Notes under the pieces: generated by a model
The model's database searches: none
What the model was told of the DNA's origin: nothing
Seen by the model: only the letters and a program-made list of their open reading frames with translations
Made by a program: the position numbers and the translations under genes
In this document: positions 23,419 through 34,106 of the stretch, piece by piece
Numbering within the stretch: the stretch's first letter is position 1
Layout: the number at the start of each line of letters is the position of its first letter
Assembly: GCA_014155875.1 (NCBI GenBank)
Contig: JACEFZ010026854.1
Location: 367,001-431,000 of the forward strand
From: Cepaea nemoralis
Taxonomy: Eukaryota; Mollusca; Gastropoda; Stylommatophora; Helicidae
Length of the DNA: 64,000 nt
Direction of reading: 5' to 3'

Positions 23419-24654
23419 ATGGCAACTCCCAAACTCGATATGCAGAACTGCCTGCAAGAGGTGAAGGAATGGGCCTGTCAGGTACTGCGCTACAAGAGTA
23501 CATACAGGGGGTGGAGAGAGATTTCCGTCAGGCGGAGAGAGAAGATCGGAAGACAGAGTTGAAATTAAAGAGGATGGAGTTGGAGACTAAAAGAATAGAG
23601 GCTGATCAAGCCACTAAATAGTCGGAACTTGTAGCTGAGCAGGCTGCCAAGAGACTCGAAGCTGAGCAAGCCGCTAAGAGATTAGAAGCTGAACAGGAAG
23701 CTCAGAAAAGAGAGCATGAGTACCGAATGCGGGAACTCGAGCTCAGGGCGCAGTCTAGCAGGGAAAAAGAGGGAGCAGTGAGAAGTGCCTCTCCCTGGTT
23801 CACCTACATTGGGTAGACATGGTTATGATGCCATCAAGTTTCCTCTAGCTATTTATGAGGAGGACAAAGAAAAGATTGACCAGTATTTACAGAAATTCGA
23901 GGCAATGTCAGTCGCAATGGGACTAGATAGGGACAGATGGTGTCTTAAGTTGTCTCAGTAATCGCGCGGAACGGCGTTCGCGGTTTACTCGCGTTTGCCG
24001 CCCGAACAAATGAACAACTACGACGAGTTGAAGACTGCGTTACTCAATCGTTTTGAAGTCACGTCGCACACTTACCGGAAGAAGTCTCGATCCGCGAAAC
24101 GAGAGCCGGGTAAGCTGTTCACCGCCTACAGTCTGCGTCTGAAATCCTACCTCAATAAATGGATGGATTTAGCTGGGTTCGCTCATGACTACGAAAATCT
24201 CGAAGAACTCATGATAGTAGACCAGATGCGTAAACATATGTCGAATCCTCTTAAGACTTTCTTGGGAGAACAGGGGCGGAACGTCTGGACGTCGTGGCTA
24301 AGCTATCCGAACGATTCGTCGAAGTTCATGGGGAGTCTAGTGAAAACCATCCCCAAAATCCCAAAAGTCAGGACAAGACAGACAAGAAGAAACCTTGAAA
24401 CTCAAACACGGAAGGTAGAATCTAGTGCAAAATCCACTGACGAGAGTCCAGAGAAGACGAAGGATGGGAGACAGAGTCCACTCAACTCTCAACCCAAAAG
24501 ACAGTGGCCTGAGAAGTGGTGTTCGATCTGCAAGTCGCCCTCTCACAACACGAAATCCTGCAGATCGAAAATGAAAAGCTCTCAATTCGCGGCCTGCCGC
24601 GTGCTCCAGGGGCGGTTGCCACCGAAAAAGTCGAGGTCGTCGAAGGAACTCTGA
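23419..24654 (+). pseudogene. gag of the second element (broken)
   Basis: The ATG at 23419 starts MATPKLD, like the first element. The charged AEQ-repeat region follows (about 23560-23740), then capsid-like gag. There are stops and frame changes before about 23970, and an uninterrupted gag frame from 23995 (MNNYDELKTALLNRFEVTSH). The zinc knuckle C-x2-C-x4-H-x4-C is intact at 24520-24561 (CSICKSPSHNTKSC). There is no second knuckle in frame. Compared with the intact gag of the 11163-19284 element, the order and spacing are the same but the 5' half is disabled. Confidence 0.88.
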
Positions 24655-24671
24655 ACCAAGAGAGATAACCT

Positions 24672-25481
24672 GTGGTCGGACTGATCGAAGTCAACGGCCA
24701 GCAGATGAACTGTCTGTATGACACTGGCTTAGACGGGGAAGCCGTTATTAATGCCAGCCTGGTACGCCCAGACCAACTCACAGGGGAGACCATTGAGATA
24801 CAGCCTGCAATGAGGAGTGCTGTTGCCATGACGCTGCCAATCGCCAAGGTGAAGATTAAGTCATGGCACGTCACAGGCATTATTCCAGCAGCTGTACTAT
24901 CTGATCCCCTATTTCCCGTGATCCTTGGCACAAAGTACGTGTTCCTGGGGGTATCCAAGCAACCCACCCACATGGGAGCATCAGCCATGGAATCCCAAGG
25001 GAAGAAGGAAGAGGCATACACACTATGCACCAACCCGGTGACAGGGGAATTGCATACTGCCCATAGGAAGGACCCAACATTGCGTCCTTGCTACAAGAAG
25101 CTGCAAAGAAGTGCTTGCCCACCAAGACGGGGACAGTACTTTCTGAAGAATCGGCTGCTCTATAGGAGAGCCGGAAGGGGAGACAAACTGCATGAGCAGC
25201 TGGTGGTCCCAGAAGCCCACCGTCCTCACATTCTTCAGAGCGGGCACACCATATCCGGTAGTCAGATATCCGGAACTCGACATATGGGTGTCAGAGAGAC
25301 GTTGCAGCAGATTTCCTGCCATTATTGCTGGCCAGGAATGACCGGTGATGTGCGCCGGTGGGTTAAGTCTTGCCCAGAGTGCCAGAAGGCACCACCCAAA
25401 AATCGGAGGAAGAGTAAAGTAGCTCTTAAGGTGGGAGACGGAGTAGTAAAGTGGAGTCCAGCAGAGACCAATATACTCTAA
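24672..25481 (+). pseudogene. Protease and truncated integrase of the second element
   Basis: The frame opens with LIEVNGQQMNCLYDTGLDGE: the protease DTG lies at 24720-24728, with VILG further on. It continues into the integrase zinc region (YWPGM-like CWPGMTGDV, then KSCPECQKAPPK near 25365-25400). It then jumps directly to the integrase tail NRRKSKVALKVGD. The D-D-E core of about 230 residues found in the other element is deleted. A stop follows at 25479. Integrase again precedes reverse transcriptase, so this element had the same Gmr1-like order. Confidence 0.9.
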
Positions 25482-26231
25482 GTAGGGTGGCAGGGACCTT
25501 ATCCTGTGGTAAAGGTTGTATCCAAGACCACCTACGAAATTCGGATCGGGTAAGAACTGAAAAGTCTCCCCAGATATCTCCTTCAGAAATATGAGGAGAG
25601 ATCCGATGACAAATCTTCTTACCTTATTGTGACGGCAGCCATTGTGAAAAGGGTTAGGGGTCCAGACGAGGACCAGAGATCCCGAGTACCATATAGGAGG
25701 GCCTATGGGAACGTACGGGGTAGGTCAGATTTCCAGCCGAAGAGAGGATGGGAATCACAAGTCAGGGAGAGGCCCACAATGAAAACTTCGCTAGTAGCCC
25801 AGTTCAGAAGCGGTGGGTAACGTTGGAATCGGCGCGAGATACCCAGGACTCGAACCGAAGATTGGCTGACCAGATCCAACATCGACCAAGATGGTCCTGG
25901 AAGCAAAAGTCCAGGGGTTTTGGGAAAGACGATTCTGTCCAACGAGGACGATACCGCAAAACACAGGATGCAAAGCATGGGGAAACTAAGCGGGTATGGA
26001 GACACTGTTACAGTCAGGATGGGACGATCCGTCTGTATTGTGAGCCGTCGCTTACGCGAGTCGAAAGTTGGTCGCCCGTACGTACATACACGATACGCCA
26101 ACACTAGTGTCTATCATAACTATGATATAGGTTGTCAGTGAGATCGCCTAATTGATGGGGAGGTATTACCTTTTGAGGGCACAGGCAGACCATCAACATT
26201 TGGTGGGACAGAGCCATCTCCCAGAAATTGA
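25482..26231 (+). other. Decayed pol linker replacing the reverse transcriptase
   Basis: The first 100 bases still encode VGWQGPYPVVKVVSKTTYEI, the integrase GPY module, out of frame. From about 25640 to 26230 I recognise neither reverse transcriptase motifs nor any other domain. The open frames here (for example 25748-26107) have no motif. Confidence 0.55.
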
Positions 26232-26589
26232 ACATGTGATTAATGTGTAGGGAGGATGCGTCAGTGTTGCGGCACGTGGCATACACCAGTCAAAAACTTT
26301 TGCCAGCCGAAAGAAATATTCGACCGTCGAAAGAGAATGCTTGTCACTGGTCTGGGCCGTGCAAATGTTCCAGCCCTATTTGTATGAGGTTCTTTTTCGT
26401 GTCCAGTCAGATCATCAACCCTTGATGTTCCTGGCCATCTCCCAGAAGCTCAATGCACGTTTGATGCGTTGGTCGTTGTTGCTTCAGCCCTACCACTTTA
26501 CCGTGGAGTACATTCCTGGCAAGGAGAATGTTGGAGCTGATTTTCTGTCAAGGCATCCAGTCCCCGAAGAGGAGGAATGGATCTCCTAG
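26232..26589 (+). pseudogene. RNase H remnant of the second element
   Basis: It begins in the middle of RNase H with DASVLRHVAYTSQKLLPAERN. After a one-base loss near 26320 it continues as CLSLVWAVQMFQPYLYEV, FRVQSDHQPLMFLA and VEYIPGKENVGADFLSRHPVPE, and stops at 26587. This intact second part gives the reference frame that exposes the GA-run expansion in the 11163-19284 element. Confidence 0.9.
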
Positions 26590-26632
26590 ATCGAACCTCC
26601 AGGAGGCAAGAGTCGACGCGGTTAATTCTCTT

Positions 26633-26645
26633 AAGAGGGGGCCTA
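26633..26645 (+). promoter_or_regulatory. Polypurine tract of the second element
   Basis: AAGAGGGGGCCTA sits directly before the LTR start TGTCAC. It is the same tract as in the first element although the LTRs differ. Confidence 0.85.
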
Positions 26646-29107
26646 TGTCACAGAAAGCGTGAAGGATTCGACCAGGGGATGCTACAATTACCAAACGGCT
26701 ACAATGGCCAGAATGCTACAATGACCAGAAGGCTACAATTACCAAAATACATCGATTGCCAGACACACGGCATGCCGTGACCTTTTCCAGTCAAAGGGAA
26801 ATAATCCCCGTAATCTTTTACCCCGAGGGGAGATTGGGATTAGGCCCTTGTTCTGGAATGTTCTGGAACCGGAACTATTGTTCCAGTGCGCAAGTGCGGT
26901 GATTAGGCTTGCTGCCGAGGGAATTGGTGGTTGTTCTGGCCGGCTGACGAACTTCTGTGTGGCTGCAGTTTGTCATAAGAAATTGGTTCCAGTGTCAACA
27001 TAGTTTGAAGACTGTAGACATAACGTTCCCAAGTGGACCAGGTTCCATATTTCGAACTGCATTGCAAAACAAAAAGGTAAGAATGCTGCAATTCTTGAAT
27101 CGAAATACACCATGTTGCATAGTGCATGCACCCGTAGGTCAAGGTCGAGCCTGCAAATTACACCGACAACAGGCTTGTTATTTGACCCCATTTTCATCAG
27201 GCCTGCTTTACACAGTGCACTCCTGGGACAGGACAAATATTGCACGACCTATCCCGCCTGCCAAGAAGTTGTTTGTGGGGAAATGGGAGTGGCTTGTTGG
27301 TGATTTGATGGCATTACTGGGCCGCATTGGAACTCAGACGTAGTCGACATAACCGGAAGTCGGTGACGGCGTAACTAAAAGCCTATCGTGTAATATATCC
27401 TCCGACTTGGCCGGTCAAGACGAATCTCATGGGAATGTCCGCGGTCAAATCGACGGTAATTTGAGAGATCCCGCATGTGTCGAAGTTCACATCTTTCGGC
27501 GGGGCGACTGCTGGCTTTTTCTTTGCCTTCCTCATACACTTTGTGTTCAAGGTCTCCTTAACGGACTACCATTCTAGTTTATAGTGGGTTCCTGTGAGGA
27601 GAACAACGGGGAGGGGAAAGAGGGACAAGTGATGCTACAGACATGTCTGATGGTTGCAGGGGGGATGAATTGGGGAAAACATAACCAGTTGGGAAGAGCT
27701 AGAAGGGGGTTTTGCCAACGGCCCTCCTTCAGGGCCATCTTGCCTATGGGTACTGTAGACCTTCTAACCCTGTATGTCATTAGAAGACTTCCTATGGGGA
27801 ACTGGGGCACAGACACTCATGACCAATTACCGTGGGTTCACTCTATCCCCATTCCAGGGAAACAGATGTTCTATTCAGCTGCTTTTCAGACCCCAGACCT
27901 TATTCTTTCTCTGACCCTGAGACATGGCCTGTAAGTGAACCACCGCCCACCTTGGGGAGGTATTTCACTCTCTGAGTACCATGATGATGACTATCTCCAT
28001 ATTTTGGGTCTTGGTCACGTGATTCTCACCGAGGGTTGCCTGTGTCATTTTGTTCCAGATTCTACCTTCCGGAGATGAGTGATGGATAGTCAGTAAATCC
28101 ATCAATCTGTGCCAGCATCAGCAGTCTAGACAAACTAGTCAACGTGAGGTGATCATACTGCCCACTACCCAGACAGTCGTCTATACCCTCAGAGTATGTC
28201 CAAGATGACGAAACAATCAGTTTAAGATAGAAACTACGTCTGGGCAAGTTCGTGTGATTGTCCGGATGTGCCACTCATGACCTATTCGACCACCACTCAA
28301 CTATCGATGATATAAATCCACACTTACTTCAAACGGATGATATTCTTGATAATAAATATAGCCAAAGACTTTAGGCCTTGTGACTTTAACCAGGAACAAT
28401 GTTCGAAGGTAAATGTAGCACTGGACAGTGTGCTTCGATGAACTTTAATTCAGGAACTGTGTTTCTATCAATATATTGTTGAGTTGGTGCTACTGTTGGT
28501 AAAGCAACGAACTTTCAGATTAAGTTAAACCTTTTATAGAGGCACCTACATGATCGGATGAGGATGAAAATTCATGGTACTATCTGGACATATGCTCTGG
28601 TGTTCCACTGTCATTAGCCTGATCTGATGTCGGCTCGGAGGAGGTGCTATCTGGTCGACGACTGAGGACCTGCTGCGAGAGACACGAGCTAAGTACCATT
28701 CATGTGTGGTGTGAGGCGTTGGCATTGTACTATGAAGACATCTTTATGTGGTTGCCTCAGCTAACTATCTAGAAGCAACTAGCACACCAGACAGATCTGC
28801 ACTACATCCACATTATCTTCATTTTCTTTGTACAATACACATTTGTTATTGAGTTTGTAGATACCGGAGTTGCATCATTTGTTCAGGACGTTGTTTGAAA
28901 GAGTAATATCCCTTGGTCGGTTGTGAGAGAGATAGGTATCCGAGGACTGGTTGGGTCGCAGACTGAAAGTGTCCCAGTCCCAGATCTGAAGTCATTCCGA
29001 GATATATACATATTCATATATAAATAAATATAGAGATATATGTGTGAATAGATATTAATAAATAAATGCGATAGACTCACCCTTCACCCCGGGGAAGCTA
29101 TATGACA
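26646..29107 (+). repeat. 3' LTR of the second element
   Basis: Copy of 20702-23179 with scattered substitutions and small indels (a few percent by eye), so this insertion is older than the first element's. It ends GACA at 29107, followed by ttcat of the target duplication. Confidence 0.95.
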
Positions 29108-29175
29108 TTCATATACTGTTACCGAGGTGCACATATGTGTGAACACTTTAATACAACTTTCATCTACTGTTACGT
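29108..29175 (+). repeat. 51-bp satellite, third remnant
   Basis: It resumes the array interrupted at 20701, with atactgttaccgaggtgcac and ctactgttac units. Confidence 0.85.
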
Positions 29176-29937
29176 TGTTACTCTGATTTGTGAATCCATC
29201 AATAAGCTGCAGAATGGCTCTATTCACTATGACGTTTCATAAAGAAGAGGAATTTCTTTTTCAGCGCGGTAACAACTACTTAAGTGTTTCTGTTATTTAG
29301 ACCGATGACGTTATCTTTACTTCCAGCTGTAAATGTATCAACCAATTTATAGCAATAATTTGGTTATCAACACATCTGCTATGTGCATTTTATCAGACTT
29401 GTTATACCTGACATATCGTGTATCCATCTCATTATCATGTCACTGTATACGCTGAACAGATTCGCTGATAACGAGTATGTCATTAGAGCAGCGTGTTCAA
29501 ATAAAATAAAATACATTCTGAATACAATAAATAACAGCGTGCCGTGAATTGTCATGTTTAGGCAATGCGTTTATTTTTTATTTGAATAACTCTATAAGTG
29601 TATTCTATATTATTACACGCATTATTCTACGATATTCTATCAGTGCAAACATGATTCCTGAAAAATGGTGCAAAATCAGAGATATATCACTCAGGGAACA
29701 TTCAGGACAATACAAAACAGAAGAAATTGCTAGCGAATTGCGATGGGAATAAATTATTATGTGTAAACAATCTACACTCGAAACACGAGAAACGTTATCA
29801 GAGAAGACAAGAACTAATTTATAATGAATATATGTAATGTAATAGATCTATGACTATCTGTAATATGTCAGATAATCTGCAGTTGCATGGTAAAGTTGGA
29901 GATATGTTAAAAGGAATCGACTGACGATTTCAAACCA
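29176..29937. other. AT-rich, nothing recognised
   Basis: A 67-codon frame at 29549-29752 has no motif. No repeat was detected. Confidence 0.35.
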
Positions 29938-30185
29938 TCATTCATCATCATCAAGTGCCATGCCAGTTGATGTAGGTGTTCATGTCTTTCCACATATCTC
30001 GGTATATGGTGTTCTTGATCAAGGTTTCTGCTGATAATCATCCATGCCACCGCTTCAATCCATCCAGAATCATTTCTCTTGGTCGGCCTCCGCCTCTTTT
30101 CCCCTCGATCTGTCCACCCGTTACGATGATCTTCAATGCCTTTCTTCTCATCATATGACCAAAGAAAGCTGTTTGCCTATCATTA
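29938..30185 (-). mobile_element. LINE-2 copy, 3' end fragment
   Basis: The minus strand matches the LINE-2 copy at 61613-61860: the region encoding the end of ORF2 (GKIEGKRG-type, then a WHGG-like stretch), followed by a gat trinucleotide tail seen here as catcatcat at 29951. It is degenerate. Confidence 0.8.
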
Positions 30186-30412
30186 CATGCAACAAATGAT
30201 ACATACGGCAATAGTTGAACAGTAAGTGCAGATATATTACAAAGATGGAAGGAGTCTTGTAGAAAAGTGTATGAAGATATAACAAATAATCAGGTAATAT
30301 AACCACTTGAGAATAGAAAGTGTAATAATATTTTTTCAAGCAATTACGATCAGTAACACAGATTCTGAAAGGCATGCAGTCACAAGGCTATGATAGCATA
30401 CTATTTATATGT

Positions 30413-30575
30413 TTTGCATATCCTTCATAGGACACCGCTGTCAACATCAGCATCTTTCAGCTGGTTGTTGATTTCTTGGCAGGATTAAGCTCAGTAGTTT
30501 GCCATTGCTTTCTGAGCGACCGGCTCCATACTCTCATAAATCACTGACGCGACTCGAACCGCCTCCAATTCTTTT
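30413..30575 (-). mobile_element. SINE-A copy, truncated
   Basis: It matches the body and the B-box part of SINE-A in reverse: gcatatcctt, gctgtcaacatcagcatctt, agtttgccattgc, gactcgaacc. Confidence 0.8.
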
Positions 30576-30609
30576 GGATTAATATATTGAATATTCGTAG
30601 TCCAATTAT

Positions 30610-30757
30610 GTTATTCACAACGTATGTACAGTATATCTTAAACATCGCGCTTTGTCCCAAAGCATGGAAGAGAGCAGTTTATCTCTCCCAAAGATAGAAT
30701 TTTTAAAAAGATGAACAACTATAGCACTATCGCACATAATTTTAATAGCAATACCCT
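30610..30757 (+). pseudogene. LINE reverse-transcriptase relic, 5' of the third LTR element
   Basis: The plus strand reads KMNNYSTIAHNFNSN near 30709-30750. This resembles the NYR-ISL/NYRTIAL block (reverse transcriptase motif 1 region) of LINEs. It stops at the LTR at 30758; further RT-like text resumes at 37090. Confidence 0.5.
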
Positions 30758-31435
30758 TGTCAGCGTGTTTGGGGAATAGAAACAGGGCATATACAGGACA
30801 ATAGAGATATAAGAAACAGGACAAGAGATATGAAATAGTCAGGACAATAAAGATATCATAGACATGATATAGACGGGACAACAAGATCCAGTTATAAACA
30901 GGACACAGGGTTGTAAACAGGACACAGGGTTGTAAACAGGACACAATTACTTAGACGGGACTACGTCCTTGATTGACAGGACAGCTTTGCACTGAAGGAC
31001 CTGACACAACAAGACCGGACAGCAGTACGGCGTGACTGCTGATACAGCCCGACTATCCCGAGACACACGAGGTCAAGCACCACGTGACCAGCAGGCCTAA
31101 CGTCAGGAGGGGCAGACTAGAACTGGACTCTTTAGGGGAAAGACGCATGTCTTCGAGAAGCGAGTGTATTAATTGCGGGAGTGTGAGCTAGTTTTGCCAA
31201 GCAAGATAGCGAGTATTGAGTGCAGGCTTTTTTGAGATTGCATGATTGCTATGGCTGCGTATTAACTAGCATTTATGTATATAAAAGTGATGTAATGAAT
31301 TAACCGCCATATGTGCGCATCTTGATGATATTGCGGTTATGCTAATTAAATGTATGAATCCACATGCAACGTTTGATAATCTTGAATGCATGTGAAGGAA
31401 CTAAGGATGCCTGTGTTGTGTATGATACGTTGACA
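30758..31435 (+). repeat. 5' LTR of the third element (678 bp)
   Basis: It matches 36428-37089 with numerous substitutions and small indels, roughly 5 percent by eye. It contains short repeats of acaggacacag(g)gttgtaa type near 30898-30940. Confidence 0.95.
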
Positions 31436-31447
31436 GGCAAGTTCAGG

Positions 31448-31464
31448 TGGTTTCAGAAGTGACA
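31448..31464 (+). promoter_or_regulatory. Candidate primer-binding site, duplicated
   Basis: TGGTTTCAGAAGTGACA lies 12 bases inside the LTR. It resembles the TGGTGTCAGAAGTGG class, complementary to a tRNA-Leu-like 3' end. A second copy, agttcaggtggtgtcagaaa, lies at 31511-31530. Confidence 0.55.
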
Positions 31465-31535
31465 ACCTTCGATTGAATCCCACAGCTCTAGTAGAAAGTT
31501 AAAGTGTGAAAGTTCAGGTGGTGTCAGAAATTCAG

Positions 31536-32039
31536 CTACGGCTCTGTTAATAAGTCCAAGTGATATAAGAATTACTCTCGTTGAGTTTGACGCTAATAAT
31601 GTTTTGGTGCTAATATTGTGATTATTTGTTACGATGTTGCCAAAGAACACTAAGAAATAGCTAAACGACAACTATTAGAGATATTAGACGGATAACAATA
31701 CGACCGACAAAACTTACAAATAGATACCTTATAATATATGTCTTTCCTCTAAAAATTTTGACATTGGACATTAGTTTTTGCATGATACTAATTTTTTGCC
31801 ATTCCAACAACAGAACTGATGTACAGCGTTATATGGAGTGCGTTGGTCAAAAAGTATAGTCATCCTAACCGAAGGTGATCGAATCGTGGCACTAGAAAGA
31901 AAGAAATTCTCCGAGTCCAAATAAGTACCCCGATATTGATATTGCTAATTAAAGCAGCACTCAGATTTTTCTTTTCAATATGGTATGTAACATTGTAAAT
32001 TATTACTATTTGAAATTGTTATAAGCAATTAATGTAAAA
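31536..32039. other. Leader of the third element
   Basis: AT-rich untranslated stretch between the primer site and gag. Nothing recognised. Confidence 0.5.
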
Positions 32040-32705
32040 ATGTCAAAATTAAAAGAGTGCATTGAGGCTGAGAAAGATTTAGGATATAGCGGGGATAAAT
32101 TAGAAGAATGGGCAGCAGAGAAATATAAAGAACATACCGATAGAGAAAGAGAAGAAAGAGCACAAGAACGGTTACATAAGAAAGAATTAGCAAAAACTGA
32201 GGCTAAAAATAAGGGATTGGAATTAGCTGAAGCTACCAAATTAAAAGAAATCGAGTCTCAGACTCAGATACAGATGAAAGAACTAGAGGTTGAGTCACAG
32301 GTGCATATTGCAACCAGTAAACTGAAAAGTATAGAGAAAAAAAAAACAAATTTAACAAATATAAGGGCATTATAAAACCCTTCTGTCAAAGAGACTCCAT
32401 TTCGGCATGGTCAGAAAATTTTGAGTTTCAAATGAAATATAAAGAGATTCAAAAAGAACACTGGGCCATGATCTGCATGCGAAATCTGTCATGAGAGCCT
32501 TTAAAAGTCATTGAATCTATACCACAAGAGCTTAGAAAAGACTATGATTACATCCATCAGAGAATTATGCAACATTTCTTGTTAGATGCTCCGGGTTATC
32601 AGGTCAAATTTTCAAAATTAAAACCTAAAGCTAACCAAACGTTCATTGACTATGTATCTCAAGTACAAGATATTTTTTATAAGTGGATGAATGCTGCAAA
32701 AGTGA
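32040..32705 (+). pseudogene. gag of the third element
   Basis: The ATG at 32040 opens MSKLKECIEAEKDLGYSG, a helical, strongly charged N-terminus. A K/E-rich coiled-coil-like region runs to 32375, where a run of A breaks the frame. In another frame, capsid-like text continues: FEFQMKYKEIQKEHWAM, then QELRKDYDYIHQRIMQHFLL and FIDYVSQVQDIFYKWM. These match the usual gypsy gag blocks (W-x-x-L, Y-x-x-L-x-x-L, F-x-x-Y-x-x-x-L). Internal stops occur near 32490 and 32716. It is decayed but recognisable. Confidence 0.75.
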
Positions 32706-32785
32706 ACAAAAGCTTTTAAAAATTAAGAGATTTAATGATAATGGATTAGATTATATCATCTATTCCAACCCCATTTGCTAAGTTT

Positions 32786-33755
32786 TTGCAACAATCTGAT
32801 GTTGAATCTATTGAGCAGTCAGAACGGAAGGGATCAGCTTATTTCACATCAAATAGTGGCATTTTCACTCTAAACATAAATGAGAACAACATAGTAGCTG
32901 CAGCAAACATCAAACCAACAGAACCATTCAGGTATAGAGACAAACATCAATCAAACTTGCCACAATGTTCATACTGTAAACTGTCAGATCATGCATTTCA
33001 AATGTGCGACCAGAACCCAGGATATCCAGCTCACTTAGATATGATGGTTAAGAAGCAACAGACCAAAAGAAATGATTACAGACGAGCAGTAAAGTGTTTT
33101 TTGTGTGCAAAAGTCTGGGACATTATTCCGCGAATTGCTGAAGGTCGCTGGAGATTAAGAACTGCAAATGCAGCACTGGTCGACTCCTCGTCTGAGAGTG
33201 GGAGTGAATGTGAAGAAAGTGCAGAAATAGAAGACAATGCTCTTGCAACAATTGACATATTCAATTATGATAAGTGTCAGACATGTAAGAAGTTTCATAA
33301 GGACAACATGTTAGAATGTGGGCATGAAATCCCATATATATGTGAAAATGCCAATGCAGTCACTTCCTCCAGAGGAAAATTACATTTCTACAATGGTATA
33401 GTTAATGGCAATCCATGCCAAGTACATATCGAGTCCGGGAGCACTGTAATTGGCCTGGAAAAAAGATTTTGTAAACACAGAACATTATACAGGTGAGTTT
33501 GTAAATTGCCTAACATTTTCAGGCAATGTGGGAAAATATCAACTAGCATTTGCACAGATTTGTACACCTTTTCTATCAGGGACATTTACCTGTGAAGTTT
33601 TAGTAAACACATGTACAGATGTGATTTTAGGATGTTTACCAGATATTAAGAACTGTACCCAAAAAGAAATTAACGCCTGGGAAAAGAGGCATCAAAAATT
33701 GATTGCAGTGACAAAACTAACTGCAACAAAACAAAAGATAATTGATCAAGAATAG
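32786..33755 (+). pseudogene. Nucleocapsid fingers and aspartic protease of the third element
   Basis: The first frame (32786-33496) carries an intact CCHC knuckle CSYCKLSDHAFQMC near 32967-33008. Two looser cysteine clusters follow, then a protease start, VNGNPCQVHIESGSTVIGL. The catalytic triplet is ESG at 33431-33439 instead of DSG or DTG, so the active-site aspartate is glutamate. A second overlapping frame (33450-33755) continues the protease with CEVLVNTCTDVILGCLPDI, where ILG is the usual C-terminal block. The overlap of the two frames shows one frameshift around 33460-33500. Confidence 0.8.
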
Positions 33756-34106
33756 CAAATTCAGCCAATAAACCCAAGGGACACTACTAGCCACAAGACT
33801 ACAGGACAACTTAAAAAGGTACATGACGTAGAATCCTCTCAAGCGAATCATTGTCAATTGCCAAACAAAACTGTTAAGAACCAGATTGGCAAACCTACAG
33901 AAGCTTGCACTATCAGTAATGCAACTTCAGAGAAAAACAACAACGCGGAAAGACAATATGCAAACAAGACAACTTAAACTACACACTTAGAACGAAAAGC
34001 AGATGCCCTACAGTTCTGTACAGACAGACAACACGGTCTGAAAAATACAGACGTAATCACACCAGACAATGATATTTTCTTCAAGAGACATAATAAAAAA
34101 GACAAG
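33756..34106 (+). other. Spacer at the deleted pol region
   Basis: Asparagine- and lysine-rich text with stops. No integrase or reverse transcriptase motif. This is where the missing domains would lie if the order was protease, integrase, reverse transcriptase. Confidence 0.45.

Larger units (their letters stand above)
20702..29107 (+). mobile_element. Second Ty3/gypsy (Gmr1-related) element, internally deleted
   Basis: The LTRs are 20702-23179 (2478 bp) and 26646-29107 (2462 bp), both starting TGTCAC and ending GACA. The flanks ctcat and ttcat form a 5-bp target duplication with one mismatch, inside the 51-bp satellite. The internal region is only about 3.5 kb: gag with stops, protease, the N- and C-terminal ends of integrase, an unassigned stretch, and the end of RNase H. 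Protein text is close to the element at 11163-19284, but the LTRs are not recognisably similar. It cannot encode its own integrase or reverse transcriptase. Confidence 0.93.
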
